A stretch of 64,000 bases of DNA from Reichenbachiella agarivorans (GTDB taxonomy: Bacteria > Bacteroidota > Bacteroidia > Cytophagales > Cyclobacteriaceae). The position numbers and the translations under genes are program-made. Below are positions 22,529 to 31,326 of this stretch, piece after piece (within the stretch, counting starts at the first letter, position 1; every line of letters starts with the position of its first letter). The stretch is from positions 973,001 through 1,037,000 of the forward strand of contig NZ_CP106679.1 in NCBI RefSeq assembly GCF_025502585.1. Direction: 5' to 3'. The notes below the pieces were generated by a model. That model made no database searches. It was not told the DNA's origin and saw nothing but the letters and a program-made list of their open reading frames with translations.

Positions 22529-24940
22529 ATGTGGAATCTACTCTCTAGTTTAATAATTAAGTTTCGTTTGTATCTGATCATCTTACTGTTAGGCATCACA
22601 GCCTTCATGGGATACAAGGGTCAGTACGTGAAATGGTCGTTTGTCTTAGCAAACGTAGTGCCCGATCATGACCCAGACATGATCGATTTCAAGGCATTCA
22701 AAGAGTCTTTTGGCGAAGACGGGAATATTCTTGCCTTAGGTATTTTGGACAGTGCCATCTATAAAACCGATAACTTTAGAAAGTTGGGTTACATGTCAGA
22801 TGAGTTGATGAATATCAATGGCGTCAATGATGTGCTCAGTCTACCCTCACTCAAAAAGCTGGTCAAAGACCAAGAGGCAAAACAATTCAAACTAGAACCA
22901 GTTTTTGACAAAATACCCTCTGATCAAGCAGAGCTAGATAGTTTGATCCAATACGCATTGGGTATCAAATTCTACAGCGGACAGTTGATCAACCCTACCA
23001 ATGGCGCCAATATGGTCCTGGTGACGATCCAGAAAGAGCTTATGAACTCCGACGAACGAAACCGTGTGATTTCAGACATTTTGTTCATCACACATGCATT
23101 TGAAAAAGACACAGGTATCAAATTGCGATATGCAGGATTGCCATATGTGCGCTACATCAACACTTCATTACTCAAAGATGAACTCAGAATGTTCCTGATA
23201 TTGTCAGTGATTGTCACAGGCTTTATATTATTTCTTTTCTTCAGATCATTCAAGGTACTGTTGGTTGCACTGTGTATCATAGGCATGGTAGTGGTCTGGG
23301 TCATAGGGACTTTGGTTCTACTCGATTATGAGATTACTTTGTTGACAGGCTTGTTACCTCCAATCATCGTCGTGATTGGGATACCCAACACAGTCTATAT
23401 GATCAACAAGTACCATCAGGAATATTTTGCACATGGTGATCAGGAACGTGCGATCCGTACCATCATCAGAAAAATAGGGATCGTCACTTTCATCACCAAC
23501 ATGACTACTGCAGTTGGGTTCTTGGTCTTGGCCTTGACAGATATTGTGATCCTCAAAGAATTTGGTATTGTAGCAGGCATCAATATATTGGCAACTTTCA
23601 TGGTCAGTATGATCATGATACCTGCAGTGTTCTCCTACCTCAAACCTCCTAGCAAGCGTCATTTGAAGCACTTACAGTTCAAACCATTAGATAGGGTATT
23701 GACAGCTTTGGATTTGTTGGTTCATAGATACAAAGAGGTTGTTTTTGTCGTGACAGCAGTAGTATGTGTAGTATGTGTGTATGGCATTAGCAAGATTGAA
23801 GCTGTGTCTTTCATGGTGGATGATTTGCCAGAAGAGAGCCAAACCAAACAAGATTTGTTGTTTTTTGAAGAACATTTCGCTGGGGTGATGCCTCTGGAGA
23901 TCGTGGTAGACACCAAAAAAAGAAAGGGTGTCCAGAATCTCAACAACCTGCGGAAAATTGACCAATTTGAGTCTTTTTTGGATTCTATTGATTTCATATC
24001 CAAGCCACTATCTGTGGTGAGTTTCATCAAAGCAACGCGACAGGCTTTCTACAATGACAAACCGATCTATTATGATCTGCCCAATGAGAGAGACAAAAAT
24101 TTCATCCTGCGGTATTTGAGTAAGGCTACGGATGAGGGTGATTTGGCTTCTGCTTTCGTGGATTCAACAGGGCAAAAAATCAGAATTTCTCTCAAGATGG
24201 CTGACATTGGTTCAGTCAAAATGGACTCACTAGTCAATCAAGTAATTCAGCCAAGAATTGACACCATCTTTGGCGACAAAAAATTTGATATAGCGATCAC
24301 AGGAACAACACTATTGTTTATCAAAGGAAACAAGTTTCTGATCGATAATCTCGTCATGAGTATGGTGATAGCCTTTGTGATCATTGCATTCATCATGGGG
24401 CTTTTGTTCAAAAATTTCAAGATGATCGTCATCTGTTTGATTCCTAACATCATCCCCTTGCTTATTACAGGTGGAATGATGGGGCTGGTAGGGATACCAC
24501 TCAAACCCAGTACTGCATTGATCTTTAGCATTGCATTCGGGATTTCAGTTGATGATTCGATTCACTTCCTAGCCAAATACAGACAAGAACTATTTGCGAA
24601 TAACTTCTTCGTGCCAGTGGCAGTGAGCAAGAGTATTCGTGAGACTGGTGCCAGTATGATTTATACGTCAGTAATCCTGTTCTTTGGGTTTGTGATTTTT
24701 GCTGCTTCAGATTTTGGAGGTACAGTTGCTTTGGGAACTTTGACTTCCACTACCCTGTTGATGGCGATGTTGACGAATCTGACTTTGTTACCTGCATTGC
24801 TACTCAGATTTGACAATGGCAAGCGCAACAAGCAAGAGCATCCGCTGATTGAGCAATACCCAGAATTTTATGAAGAATCAGAGGATGAGGAAATTGACCT
24901 AGATATGATAGAGGTAGATCCCAACACTACGAAAGAATAA
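22529..24940 (+). CDS. MMPL/RND-family transporter
   Basis: An 803-residue proton-driven exporter-type membrane protein. Each half has one helix, a large periplasmic loop and then five clustered helices. The first cluster (about 220-375) holds LLTGLLPPIIVVIGIPNTVY; the second (about 610-780) holds IFSIAFGISVDDSIHFLAKYR, the sterol-sensing-type signature with acidic residues of the proton relay. MMPL and HpnN-like proteins export lipids or hydrophobic molecules; the substrate here is unknown. It ends in an acidic tail. It lies 30 bp before ileS on the same strand and probably heads the MMPL-ileS-lspA operon. Confidence 0.92.
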   Translation: MWNLLSSLIIKFRLYLIILLLGITAFMGYKGQYVKWSFVLANVVPDHDPDMIDFKAFKESFGEDGNILALGILDSAIYKTDNFRKLGYMSDELMNINGVNDVLSLPSLKKLVKDQEAKQFKLEPVFDKIPSDQAELDSLIQYALGIKFYSGQLINPTNGANMVLVTIQKELMNSDERNRVISDILFITHAFEKDTGIKLRYAGLPYVRYINTSLLKDELRMFLILSVIVTGFILFLFFRSFKVLLVALCIIGMVVVWVIGTLVLLDYEITLLTGLLPPIIVVIGIPNTVYMINKYHQEYFAHGDQERAIRTIIRKIGIVTFITNMTTAVGFLVLALTDIVILKEFGIVAGINILATFMVSMIMIPAVFSYLKPPSKRHLKHLQFKPLDRVLTALDLLVHRYKEVVFVVTAVVCVVCVYGISKIEAVSFMVDDLPEESQTKQDLLFFEEHFAGVMPLEIVVDTKKRKGVQNLNNLRKIDQFESFLDSIDFISKPLSVVSFIKATRQAFYNDKPIYYDLPNERDKNFILRYLSKATDEGDLASAFVDSTGQKIRISLKMADIGSVKMDSLVNQVIQPRIDTIFGDKKFDIAITGTTLLFIKGNKFLIDNLVMSMVIAFVIIAFIMGLLFKNFKMIVICLIPNIIPLLITGGMMGLVGIPLKPSTALIFSIAFGISVDDSIHFLAKYRQELFANNFFVPVAVSKSIRETGASMIYTSVILFFGFVIFAASDFGGTVALGTLTSTTLLMAMLTNLTLLPALLLRFDNGKRNKQEHPLIEQYPEFYEESEDEEIDLDMIEVDPNTTKE

Positions 24941-24970
24941 GTAATAAACAAGTCGAAGAAGATTAACACT

Positions 24971-27900
24971 GTGAAATACAGAGAATATAAAAACATCAAT
25001 TACGCTGAGGTAGCGGACGAAGTATTGGATTTTTGGAAGAAAAACGAAGTCTTTAGGAAATCCGTGGATGAGAAAGAGGGGGCTGAGTCATTTGTGTTTT
25101 ACGAAGGGCCACCATCTGCCAATGGCACCCCTGGTATTCACCACGTGATGGCAAGGGCTGTCAAAGACATCTTCTGTAGATACAAAACACTGAAAGGCTA
25201 TCAAGTCAACCGAAAAGGCGGCTGGGACACCCATGGTCTGCCTGTTGAGCTTCAGGTCGAAAAGGAACTGGGAATCACCAAAGAAGACATTGGCAAAAAA
25301 ATATCTGTAAAAGAGTACAATCAGAAGTGTCGTGAAGCGGTCATGAAATTCAAGAATGAATGGGATGAACTTACCGAAAAAATGGGGTATTGGGTCGATT
25401 TGGACAATCCCTACATTACCTTCGACAAGGACTACATGGAGACCCTCTGGCACTTGCTCAAGAGATTCTATGACAAAGACCTCCTGTACAAAGGATACAC
25501 CATCCAACCATATTCTCCAGCTGCTGGGACTGGATTGAGTTCTCACGAGTTGAATCAGCCAGGTACCTATAGAGATGTCAAAGACACGACCGTAGTAGCG
25601 CAATTCAAAGTAAAGAAAACGCCAGCTAGCGAAAGACTGTTTGACGGAGACGAAGAGGTATTTTTCCTGGCATGGACGACTACCCCATGGACGTTGCCTT
25701 CAAACTCTGCCTTGGCGGTGGGCAAAAAAATCACTTATCTCAAAGTAAAAAGCTTCAACCCCTACACTTTCAAGCCTGTGTCTGTGATACTGGCCAAAGA
25801 CCTAATGGGTAAATACTTTTCCGATAAGGCAAAGGACATTGCTCTCGAAGACTATAAGGAAGGAGATAAACTAATCCCTTGGGCTATCCAACAAGAATTT
25901 GTCGGCGAAGAACTAGTAGGTATGCCCTACGAGCAATTGATGCCTTATGTGACCAATGCTGAACTAGAGGCAAAGGCATTCAGAGTAATCCCTGGGGATT
26001 TTGTATCGACAGAGGATGGTACAGGTATCGTGCACATCGCACCGACCTTTGGTGCGGATGACTTTTTGGCAGCAAAACTGGCAGACGTACCTGCCGTGAT
26101 GGTCAAAGACGAAACAGGCAAAGATGTCCCCCTAGTAGATCGTCAAGGCAAGTTCGTGGATGAAGTAACTGACTATGCTGGCAAATATGTCAAACCAGAA
26201 TACTACAGTGATGAAATCGTTGCTGACAAGGATTTCAAAGCGACAGATGTACTGATTGCCATCCAACTCAAAGAAGAAAACAAAGCATTCAAAGTAGAGA
26301 AATATGAGCACAGTTACCCACACTGCTGGAGAACTGACAAGCCCGTATTGTATTATCCTTTGGATTCATGGTTTATCAAGACCACGGCTTACAAGGATAG
26401 ACTGGTGGAACTCAACAAGACCATCAACTGGAAACCAGCCTCTACAGGAACGGGGCGTTTTGGCAACTGGTTGGAGAATTTGGTGGATTGGAATCTATCA
26501 AGATCTAGGTATTGGGGTACGCCGCTGCCTATCTGGGTGTCGGAGGACAAAAAGGAACAAAAGTGCATTGGTTCGATTGCTGAGCTGAAAGCTGAGATAG
26601 AAAAGGCCGTTGATGCTGGATTCATGACTGAGCAAATCGGTGATAATTTCGATCTACACAGACCTTATGTCGATGATATTTATTTGGTCAGTGATTCTGG
26701 ACAAAAAATGTTCCGTGAGCCTGACCTGATTGATGTGTGGTTTGATTCTGGTGCCATGCCTTATGCACAATTCCACTTTATGGGAGAAGATCCCAAAGCT
26801 GATAGTGTGAAACAAGGCGGTTTGAACGAAGTGTATCCAGCAGATTTCATCGCAGAAGGTGTAGATCAGACCCGAGGTTGGTTTTTTACACTGCATGCCA
26901 TCTCTGTGATGCTTTTTGATCAAGTTTCATTCAAAAATGTCATAGCAAACGGACTCGTCTTGGATAAAAATGGAAACAAAATGTCCAAACGTTTGGGCAA
27001 TGCCGTCAATCCATTTGAAACACTCAAAAAATATGGCCCTGATGCTACGAGGTGGTACATGATCTCCAATGCCAATCCATGGGACAACCTCAAATTTGAT
27101 ATCGAAGGAGTCGCAGAATCACAAAGAAGGTTCTTTGGCACCCTATACAATACTTATTCATTCTTTGCGCTCTACGCCAATTTGGATGGTTTTTCCTTCA
27201 AGGAAGAAGAAATTCCATTGGAGAAGAGAACAGAAAGTGACCGATGGATCATCAGCAAACTCAACACCCTGGTCAAACTAGTAGATCAAGCCTACGATGA
27301 ATATGAGCCAACCAAAGCAGCCAGATTGATTCAAAGCTTCGTGATCGATGATTTGAGTAACTGGTACGTGCGTCTCAACAGAAAGCGTTTCTGGAAAGGC
27401 GAGTACAACGAGGACAAATGTGCGGCCTATCAATCGCTCTACACTTGTCTCAAAACTGTGGCCAAATTGGGTTCTCCGATCGCACCATTCTTCTTGGATA
27501 GAATGTATGCTGATCTAAATGCTGTATCACAGAGCGAATCGCATGAGTCGGTTCATCTGGCAGATTTTCCTGTAGCCAATGAGCAAGCCATAGACAGCGA
27601 ACTGGAAGCAAGAATGGAAATGGCACAAAATATCTCATCTCTCGTACATTCTCTGCGCAAGAAAGAAAGATTAAAGGTACGTCAACCGCTATCTAAGATT
27701 ATGATTCCTGTGCTGAACGCCAGTACGGAAGCTCGGGTGAATGCCGTCAAAGATTTGATCTTGAACGAGGTAAATATCAAGGACATTGAATTCCTGAACG
27801 ATGCTTCTGGCGTATTGGTCAAGTCAATCAAACCGAATTTCAGAAAATTGGGTAAAGAGTACGGTCCAAAAATGAAGGACATTGCCAATCTCATCACTGC

Positions 27901-28342
27901 GCTAGGTCAAGATCAAATCGCCGAGATCGAAAAGAATAATTCTCTATCAGTAGAATTGAATGGTGAAACCTATCAGTTGACACTAGAGGATGTAGAAATC
28001 GCTTCGCAAGACATCCCTGGATGGCTGGTTGCTAGTGAAAATGGATTGACTGTAGCACTAGACATCAATCTGACTGAGGAACTGAAACAAGAAGGGGTAG
28101 CTAGAGATTTGGTCAATAGGATTCAAAACCTGAGAAAGGATCAAGGACTAGAAGTCCAAGACAAGATTAAAATTAGCCTGAGTAGCAATGAAATAATCGT
28201 ATCAGAGGCCGTCAATGCTTTCAATGAATACATCTGTGTGGAGACACAAGCCAACGAATTGGCGCTGGTAGAATCCATCAATGGTGGAGAGGAATTGGAT
28301 ATTGACGATTTGAAAATGATTGTTCAAATCGAAGTTTGCTAG
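24971..28342 (+). CDS. ileS: Isoleucyl-tRNA synthetase, type 2 with swapped GXHH signature
   Basis: An 1123-residue class I synthetase charging tRNA-Ile, started at GTG 24971. The active-site motif reads GPPSANGTPGIHH (residues 46-58): where most IleRS have HIGH, this one has GIHH (G55-H58). The second signature KMSKRLGN is normal. The editing domain with WTTTPWTLPSNSAL, and the DTHGLPVE and WFDSGAMPY blocks, are present. Length and the C-terminal domain fit the eukaryote-like IleRS2 of Bacteroidota. IleRS2 is generally resistant to mupirocin, and a swapped GXHH motif has been linked to hyper-resistance. It is followed 22 bp later by lspA. Confidence 0.97.
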   Translation: MKYREYKNINYAEVADEVLDFWKKNEVFRKSVDEKEGAESFVFYEGPPSANGTPGIHHVMARAVKDIFCRYKTLKGYQVNRKGGWDTHGLPVELQVEKELGITKEDIGKKISVKEYNQKCREAVMKFKNEWDELTEKMGYWVDLDNPYITFDKDYMETLWHLLKRFYDKDLLYKGYTIQPYSPAAGTGLSSHELNQPGTYRDVKDTTVVAQFKVKKTPASERLFDGDEEVFFLAWTTTPWTLPSNSALAVGKKITYLKVKSFNPYTFKPVSVILAKDLMGKYFSDKAKDIALEDYKEGDKLIPWAIQQEFVGEELVGMPYEQLMPYVTNAELEAKAFRVIPGDFVSTEDGTGIVHIAPTFGADDFLAAKLADVPAVMVKDETGKDVPLVDRQGKFVDEVTDYAGKYVKPEYYSDEIVADKDFKATDVLIAIQLKEENKAFKVEKYEHSYPHCWRTDKPVLYYPLDSWFIKTTAYKDRLVELNKTINWKPASTGTGRFGNWLENLVDWNLSRSRYWGTPLPIWVSEDKKEQKCIGSIAELKAEIEKAVDAGFMTEQIGDNFDLHRPYVDDIYLVSDSGQKMFREPDLIDVWFDSGAMPYAQFHFMGEDPKADSVKQGGLNEVYPADFIAEGVDQTRGWFFTLHAISVMLFDQVSFKNVIANGLVLDKNGNKMSKRLGNAVNPFETLKKYGPDATRWYMISNANPWDNLKFDIEGVAESQRRFFGTLYNTYSFFALYANLDGFSFKEEEIPLEKRTESDRWIISKLNTLVKLVDQAYDEYEPTKAARLIQSFVIDDLSNWYVRLNRKRFWKGEYNEDKCAAYQSLYTCLKTVAKLGSPIAPFFLDRMYADLNAVSQSESHESVHLADFPVANEQAIDSELEARMEMAQNISSLVHSLRKKERLKVRQPLSKIMIPVLNASTEARVNAVKDLILNEVNIKDIEFLNDASGVLVKSIKPNFRKLGKEYGPKMKDIANLITALGQDQIAEIEKNNSLSVELNGETYQLTLEDVEIASQDIPGWLVASENGLTVALDINLTEELKQEGVARDLVNRIQNLRKDQGLEVQDKIKISLSSNEIIVSEAVNAFNEYICVETQANELALVESINGGEELDIDDLKMIVQIEVC

Positions 28343-28364
28343 TCGTATAACATAAGAGCAATAA

Positions 28365-28988
28365 ATGAAATACTATAAATATTTTTTGATCAGCATAGCG
28401 GTTATCGTCTTGGATCAAATCGTGAAACTGGTCGTACACTTCAACATGGACATGGGTGTCAATGGTCAGATTCAGATCATAGGAGAGTACTTCAAACTCC
28501 ACTACCTTACCAATCCAGGAATGGCCTTTGGTATGAAACTCGGTACAGAGTATGGGAAATTGTATTTGACCTTGTTCAGGTTGATTGCCATGGTCGGGAT
28601 AGGGTATTACCTCCATACCTTGATCAAAAAGGAAGTTCCTACTGGATTGCTGGTTTGTATTGCATTGATATTAGGAGGAGCGATTGGCAATGTCATTGAT
28701 AGTACTTTCTACGGTGTGTTCTTGGACAATGCTCCCTATGACGCACCGACTCCTTGGTTTTATGGCCAGGTTGTAGATATGTTTTACATAGATATATGGG
28801 AAGGAAGACTTCCTGACTGGTTGCCCATCATGGGTGGCAAGTACATGTCTCTCTGGCCTGTATTCAACATCGCAGATGCTGCCATTTTTGTAGGTGTAGC
28901 AATTATCCTCATCTTCCAGAAAAAATTCTTTATCGCCCCAAAAGAAGAAGCAGGGCAAGAGGTAGAAGAAGCAGGTACAACTGAGTAA
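28365..28988 (+). CDS. lspA: Lipoprotein signal peptidase (signal peptidase II)
   Basis: A 207-residue inner-membrane aspartyl protease that removes signal peptides from prolipoproteins. Four membrane helices are visible. Both catalytic aspartates are present in GNVIDSTFYGVF and FNIADAAIFVGV; LDQIVKLVV and LTNPGMAFG are also family blocks. A Bacteroidota-type extension with WFYGQVVDMF and PIMGGKYMS sits in the periplasmic loop between the catalytic segments. The charged C-terminal tail is cytoplasmic. It ends the MMPL-ileS-lspA operon, and the window encodes several lipoproteins it would process. Confidence 0.95.
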   Translation: MKYYKYFLISIAVIVLDQIVKLVVHFNMDMGVNGQIQIIGEYFKLHYLTNPGMAFGMKLGTEYGKLYLTLFRLIAMVGIGYYLHTLIKKEVPTGLLVCIALILGGAIGNVIDSTFYGVFLDNAPYDAPTPWFYGQVVDMFYIDIWEGRLPDWLPIMGGKYMSLWPVFNIADAAIFVGVAIILIFQKKFFIAPKEEAGQEVEEAGTTE

Positions 28989-29375
28989 AACTTTCACCTA
29001 GCAGGGACACCCAGTATTTTCAAGCAAAGTCTAGCTCGCTGGCTTATAAATCTAGGTTCGATTCATAAGAAAGGCTCTTGAGTGACATCAGAGCCAATTA
29101 AAGGACACTTGACAAATAGGCAAAGAAACCCTTGAAGGGGCATCAGTTGCAAGATATTTATACTCTAAATAAGGGTGGCACATGATTTGGTTGTCTGCTA
29201 AACATAAGACAACAAAAATGAAACAGTTCATCATTATATTGATTATCGTCCTACTCAGTGGCTCATTGATGGCTTTTGCAATATAAAAGGCAGCACCATT
29301 CGTCCCTTCTTTCACCCACTGACATACAGACACTTGATTTAGTTGCCATTTAATCGCAACTTCTACCTCAAAAAG
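28989..29375 (+). other. Intergenic region with one possible micro-ORF
   Basis: A weak hairpin GGCTCT/AGAGCC lies at 29073-29095. A 22-codon hydrophobic open frame is at 29218-29286. I see no tRNA, repeat or other gene. Confidence 0.4.
29218..29286 (+). CDS. Possible 22-residue hydrophobic micropeptide
   Basis: The frame begins MKQFIIILIIVLLSG and ends LMAFAI. It is a lysine plus a hydrophobic helix, like a signal peptide or a single-span micropeptide. It has no recognised family and no clear promoter. It could also be the leftover signal sequence of a decayed gene. It lies 90 bp before a lipoprotein gene on the same strand. Confidence 0.25.
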   Translation: MKQFIIILIIVLLSGSLMAFAI

Positions 29376-29891
29376 ATGAAAGTTCACTCGACAATTTATG
29401 CCATTCTGAGTAGTGCGCTCATATGGTCCTGTAATGAACAGAGCCCGAAAATCACTCAATACAGCCCTTCTTCACAAGAAATTGAAGTCAGACAAGTTGT
29501 ATTGGATCTTTTTCAGGCAATGTACGACGGGGACAGTAGCAAGGCCAGCAAGGTTTTCAGACCTGAAGCAAAACTATACTCCATCTTTCAGCAAAATGAT
29601 TCTACCCAATGGCACGAAGGCAGCGTCCCACAGTTTCTGACAGCCATAGGGAGCCCACACAACGTCAAATGGATTGAAAAAAGTTGGGATTACCAAATCA
29701 CTATTGACGATGGTCTTGCTCAGGTTTGGTGCCAATATGCCTTCTTTGCTGGAGAACGATTTAGCCACTGCGGAGTGGACGCATTTCAACTAGTCCATAC
29801 CCATGAAGGCTGGAAGATTTTTTCACTTGCCGATACAAGGAGAAAGGACGGTTGCATCTTTCCTACTGGTGAGTTTTTTGAACCGAAGTAG
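29376..29891 (+). CDS. NTF2-like (lumazine-binding-like) lipoprotein
   Basis: About 171 residues, started at ATG 29376. The signal peptide MKVHSTIYAILSSALIWSC ends at a lipobox-like Cys, so an outer-membrane or periplasmic lipoprotein is likely. The rest has the NTF2/SnoaL fold seen in small 'lumazine-binding' proteins: a first helix with VRQVVLDLFQAMYDGDSSKAS, then FRPEAKLYSI, and beta strands with AQVWCQYAFFAGERFSHCGVDAFQLV ending in WKIFSLADTRRKDGC. The ligand or activity is unknown. Monocistronic; a perfect hairpin lies downstream. Confidence 0.75.
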   Translation: MKVHSTIYAILSSALIWSCNEQSPKITQYSPSSQEIEVRQVVLDLFQAMYDGDSSKASKVFRPEAKLYSIFQQNDSTQWHEGSVPQFLTAIGSPHNVKWIEKSWDYQITIDDGLAQVWCQYAFFAGERFSHCGVDAFQLVHTHEGWKIFSLADTRRKDGCIFPTGEFFEPK

Positions 29892-29948
29892 GTTTTGTCA
29901 GCAGAATTAAGTTTCGTGAGGACAAGAAACTTGGTAAGTAGAAAAGAA

Positions 29949-29981
29949 ACTGTCGTCCACACTCTCAGCGAGGACGACAGT
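29949..29981 (+). terminator. Perfect 10-bp hairpin after the NTF2-like gene
   Basis: ACTGTCGTCC (29949-29958) pairs with GGACGACAGT (29972-29981). No T tract follows; it may terminate or stabilise the mRNA. Confidence 0.45.
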
Positions 29982-30003
29982 AAAGTCACTAATCCCAAGG
30001 CAC

Positions 30004-30032
30004 AAAAAAAGGGCAACCGTATGGCTGCCCTT
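30004..30032 (-). terminator. Intrinsic terminator of glnII
   Basis: On the minus strand AAGGGCAGCC pairs imperfectly with GGTTGCCCTT and is followed by seven T residues, 25 bp after the glnII stop. Confidence 0.8.
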
Positions 30033-30056
30033 CTTACATTCTTATTGCTAAATAAC

Positions 30057-31070
30057 TTAACCAGTTACAGTTTTAACTGTTTTGATGATTCTAGCAGCCA
30101 CTTTGTACGGATCTGCGTTAGACGCTGGTCTTCTATCTTCTAGGTATCCACTCCATCCTTTGTTTTTAGTATAAAGAGGGATTCTGATTGAAGCTCCTCT
30201 ATCAGATACTCCATAAGAGAAGTCATTGATAGAAGCCGTTTCGTGCTTACCAGTCAATCTTTGATCATTGTATGCACCATATACCTCGATGTGTTCTTTC
30301 ACTACACCTCTGAATGCTTCACATACTTTTTTCACTTTTTCCTCAGATGCAGCCGTTCTCAAGAATGAGTTAGAGAAGTTGGCGTGCATTCCAGAACCAT
30401 TCCAGTCAGTTTGACCTAGTGGTTTTGGGTGGTATTCTACATATACCCCATATTTTTCAGAAAGTCTTTCCATCAAGAATCTTCCGATCCAGATTTCATC
30501 ACCCGCTTGTTGCGCGCCTTTTGCAAAAATTTGCCATTCCCACTGACCAGCAGCAACTTCACCATTGGTACCTTCGATGTTTAGACCAGCAGCGATGCAA
30601 AGATCCAAGTGCTCATCTTTAAATTCTCTACCGAATACATTTTGCCCACCTACACCACAGTAATATGGTCCTTGTGGCGCTGGATAACCGTTAGCAGGGA
30701 AGCCAACTGGACGGTTAGTCGCAGGATCCATCAAGAAGTACTCTTGCTCAAAACCAAACCAGAAATCATCATCCTTGTCGTCGATAGTTGCTCTTCCGTT
30801 GGTTACGTGAGGAGTACCGTCAGCATTCAATACTTCAGTCATTACCAAGTATCCATTCTCGATAGCTGGATCTGGACAAACGAAAACAGGTCTCATGATA
30901 CAATCAGACGAACCACCTTCTGCTTGCTGCGTAGATGAACCATCGAATGACCAATCTTCACAATCTTCTAGTTTGCCACTGAAGTTGCTAACGACTTTCG
31001 TCTTGCTTCTTAGGGATTGAGTAGGCTTGTAACCATCTAGCCAAATGTACTCTAATTTTGATTTTGCCAT
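30057..31070 (-). CDS. glnII: Glutamine synthetase type II
   Basis: A 337-residue ammonium-assimilating enzyme, ATP- and glutamate-dependent. Length and sequence are of the eukaryote-like GSII class: the N-terminal beta-grasp with KLEYIWLDGYKPTQSLRSKT and WSFDGSSTQQAEGGSSDC, then the catalytic FWFGFEQEYFLMD, the GTNGEVAAGQWEWQI segment and GSGMHANFS. The metal and glutamate ligands in these blocks are intact. A late GKHETASINDFSYGVSDRGASIRIP block completes the active site. It lies near the outer-membrane barrel and amt genes on the same strand, forming a nitrogen block, but terminator-like hairpins separate the three. Confidence 0.95.
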   Translation of the reverse strand: MAKSKLEYIWLDGYKPTQSLRSKTKVVSNFSGKLEDCEDWSFDGSSTQQAEGGSSDCIMRPVFVCPDPAIENGYLVMTEVLNADGTPHVTNGRATIDDKDDDFWFGFEQEYFLMDPATNRPVGFPANGYPAPQGPYYCGVGGQNVFGREFKDEHLDLCIAAGLNIEGTNGEVAAGQWEWQIFAKGAQQAGDEIWIGRFLMERLSEKYGVYVEYHPKPLGQTDWNGSGMHANFSNSFLRTAASEEKVKKVCEAFRGVVKEHIEVYGAYNDQRLTGKHETASINDFSYGVSDRGASIRIPLYTKNKGWSGYLEDRRPASNADPYKVAARIIKTVKTVTG

Positions 31071-31260
31071 TTTTCTATAAGTATTTAATAATTTTCTAAT
31101 TCTAAGCTTTTTTCAATTTTTGGGGTTGTCGATTTTTTAAAGCAGATGAGTCAGATCTGTTTGGTTCTTTATGGAGAACTTACGTATAAATACGGAATCA
31201 AATTTAGCAACTTTTTTCAAACCATCATACTCTCAATAGATTCTATCCGGCTTTAATAGT

Positions 31261-31290
31261 TTTTGGTGTGGTCATATGACCACACCAAAA
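31261..31290. terminator. 30-nt perfect palindrome after the outer-membrane barrel gene
   Basis: TTTTGGTGTGGTCAT is followed directly by its reverse complement. It lies 37 bp after the stop of the barrel gene (minus strand), so it probably forms a terminator hairpin; an operator for glnII is the alternative. Confidence 0.6.
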
Positions 31291-31326
31291 CCATAAAATT
31301 GCTTAAACACTTAAATAAGTTCTTTA

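Noticed and set aside
29040-29070. tRNA-like GGTTCGATTC segment
   Set aside because: The flanking bases do not form a T arm or acceptor stem; only a weak CTTAT/ATAAG pairing is possible.
29088-29459. 123-codon minus-strand open frame
   Set aside because: Composition is not protein-like, and its end overlaps the lipoprotein gene antisense; no family match comes to mind.
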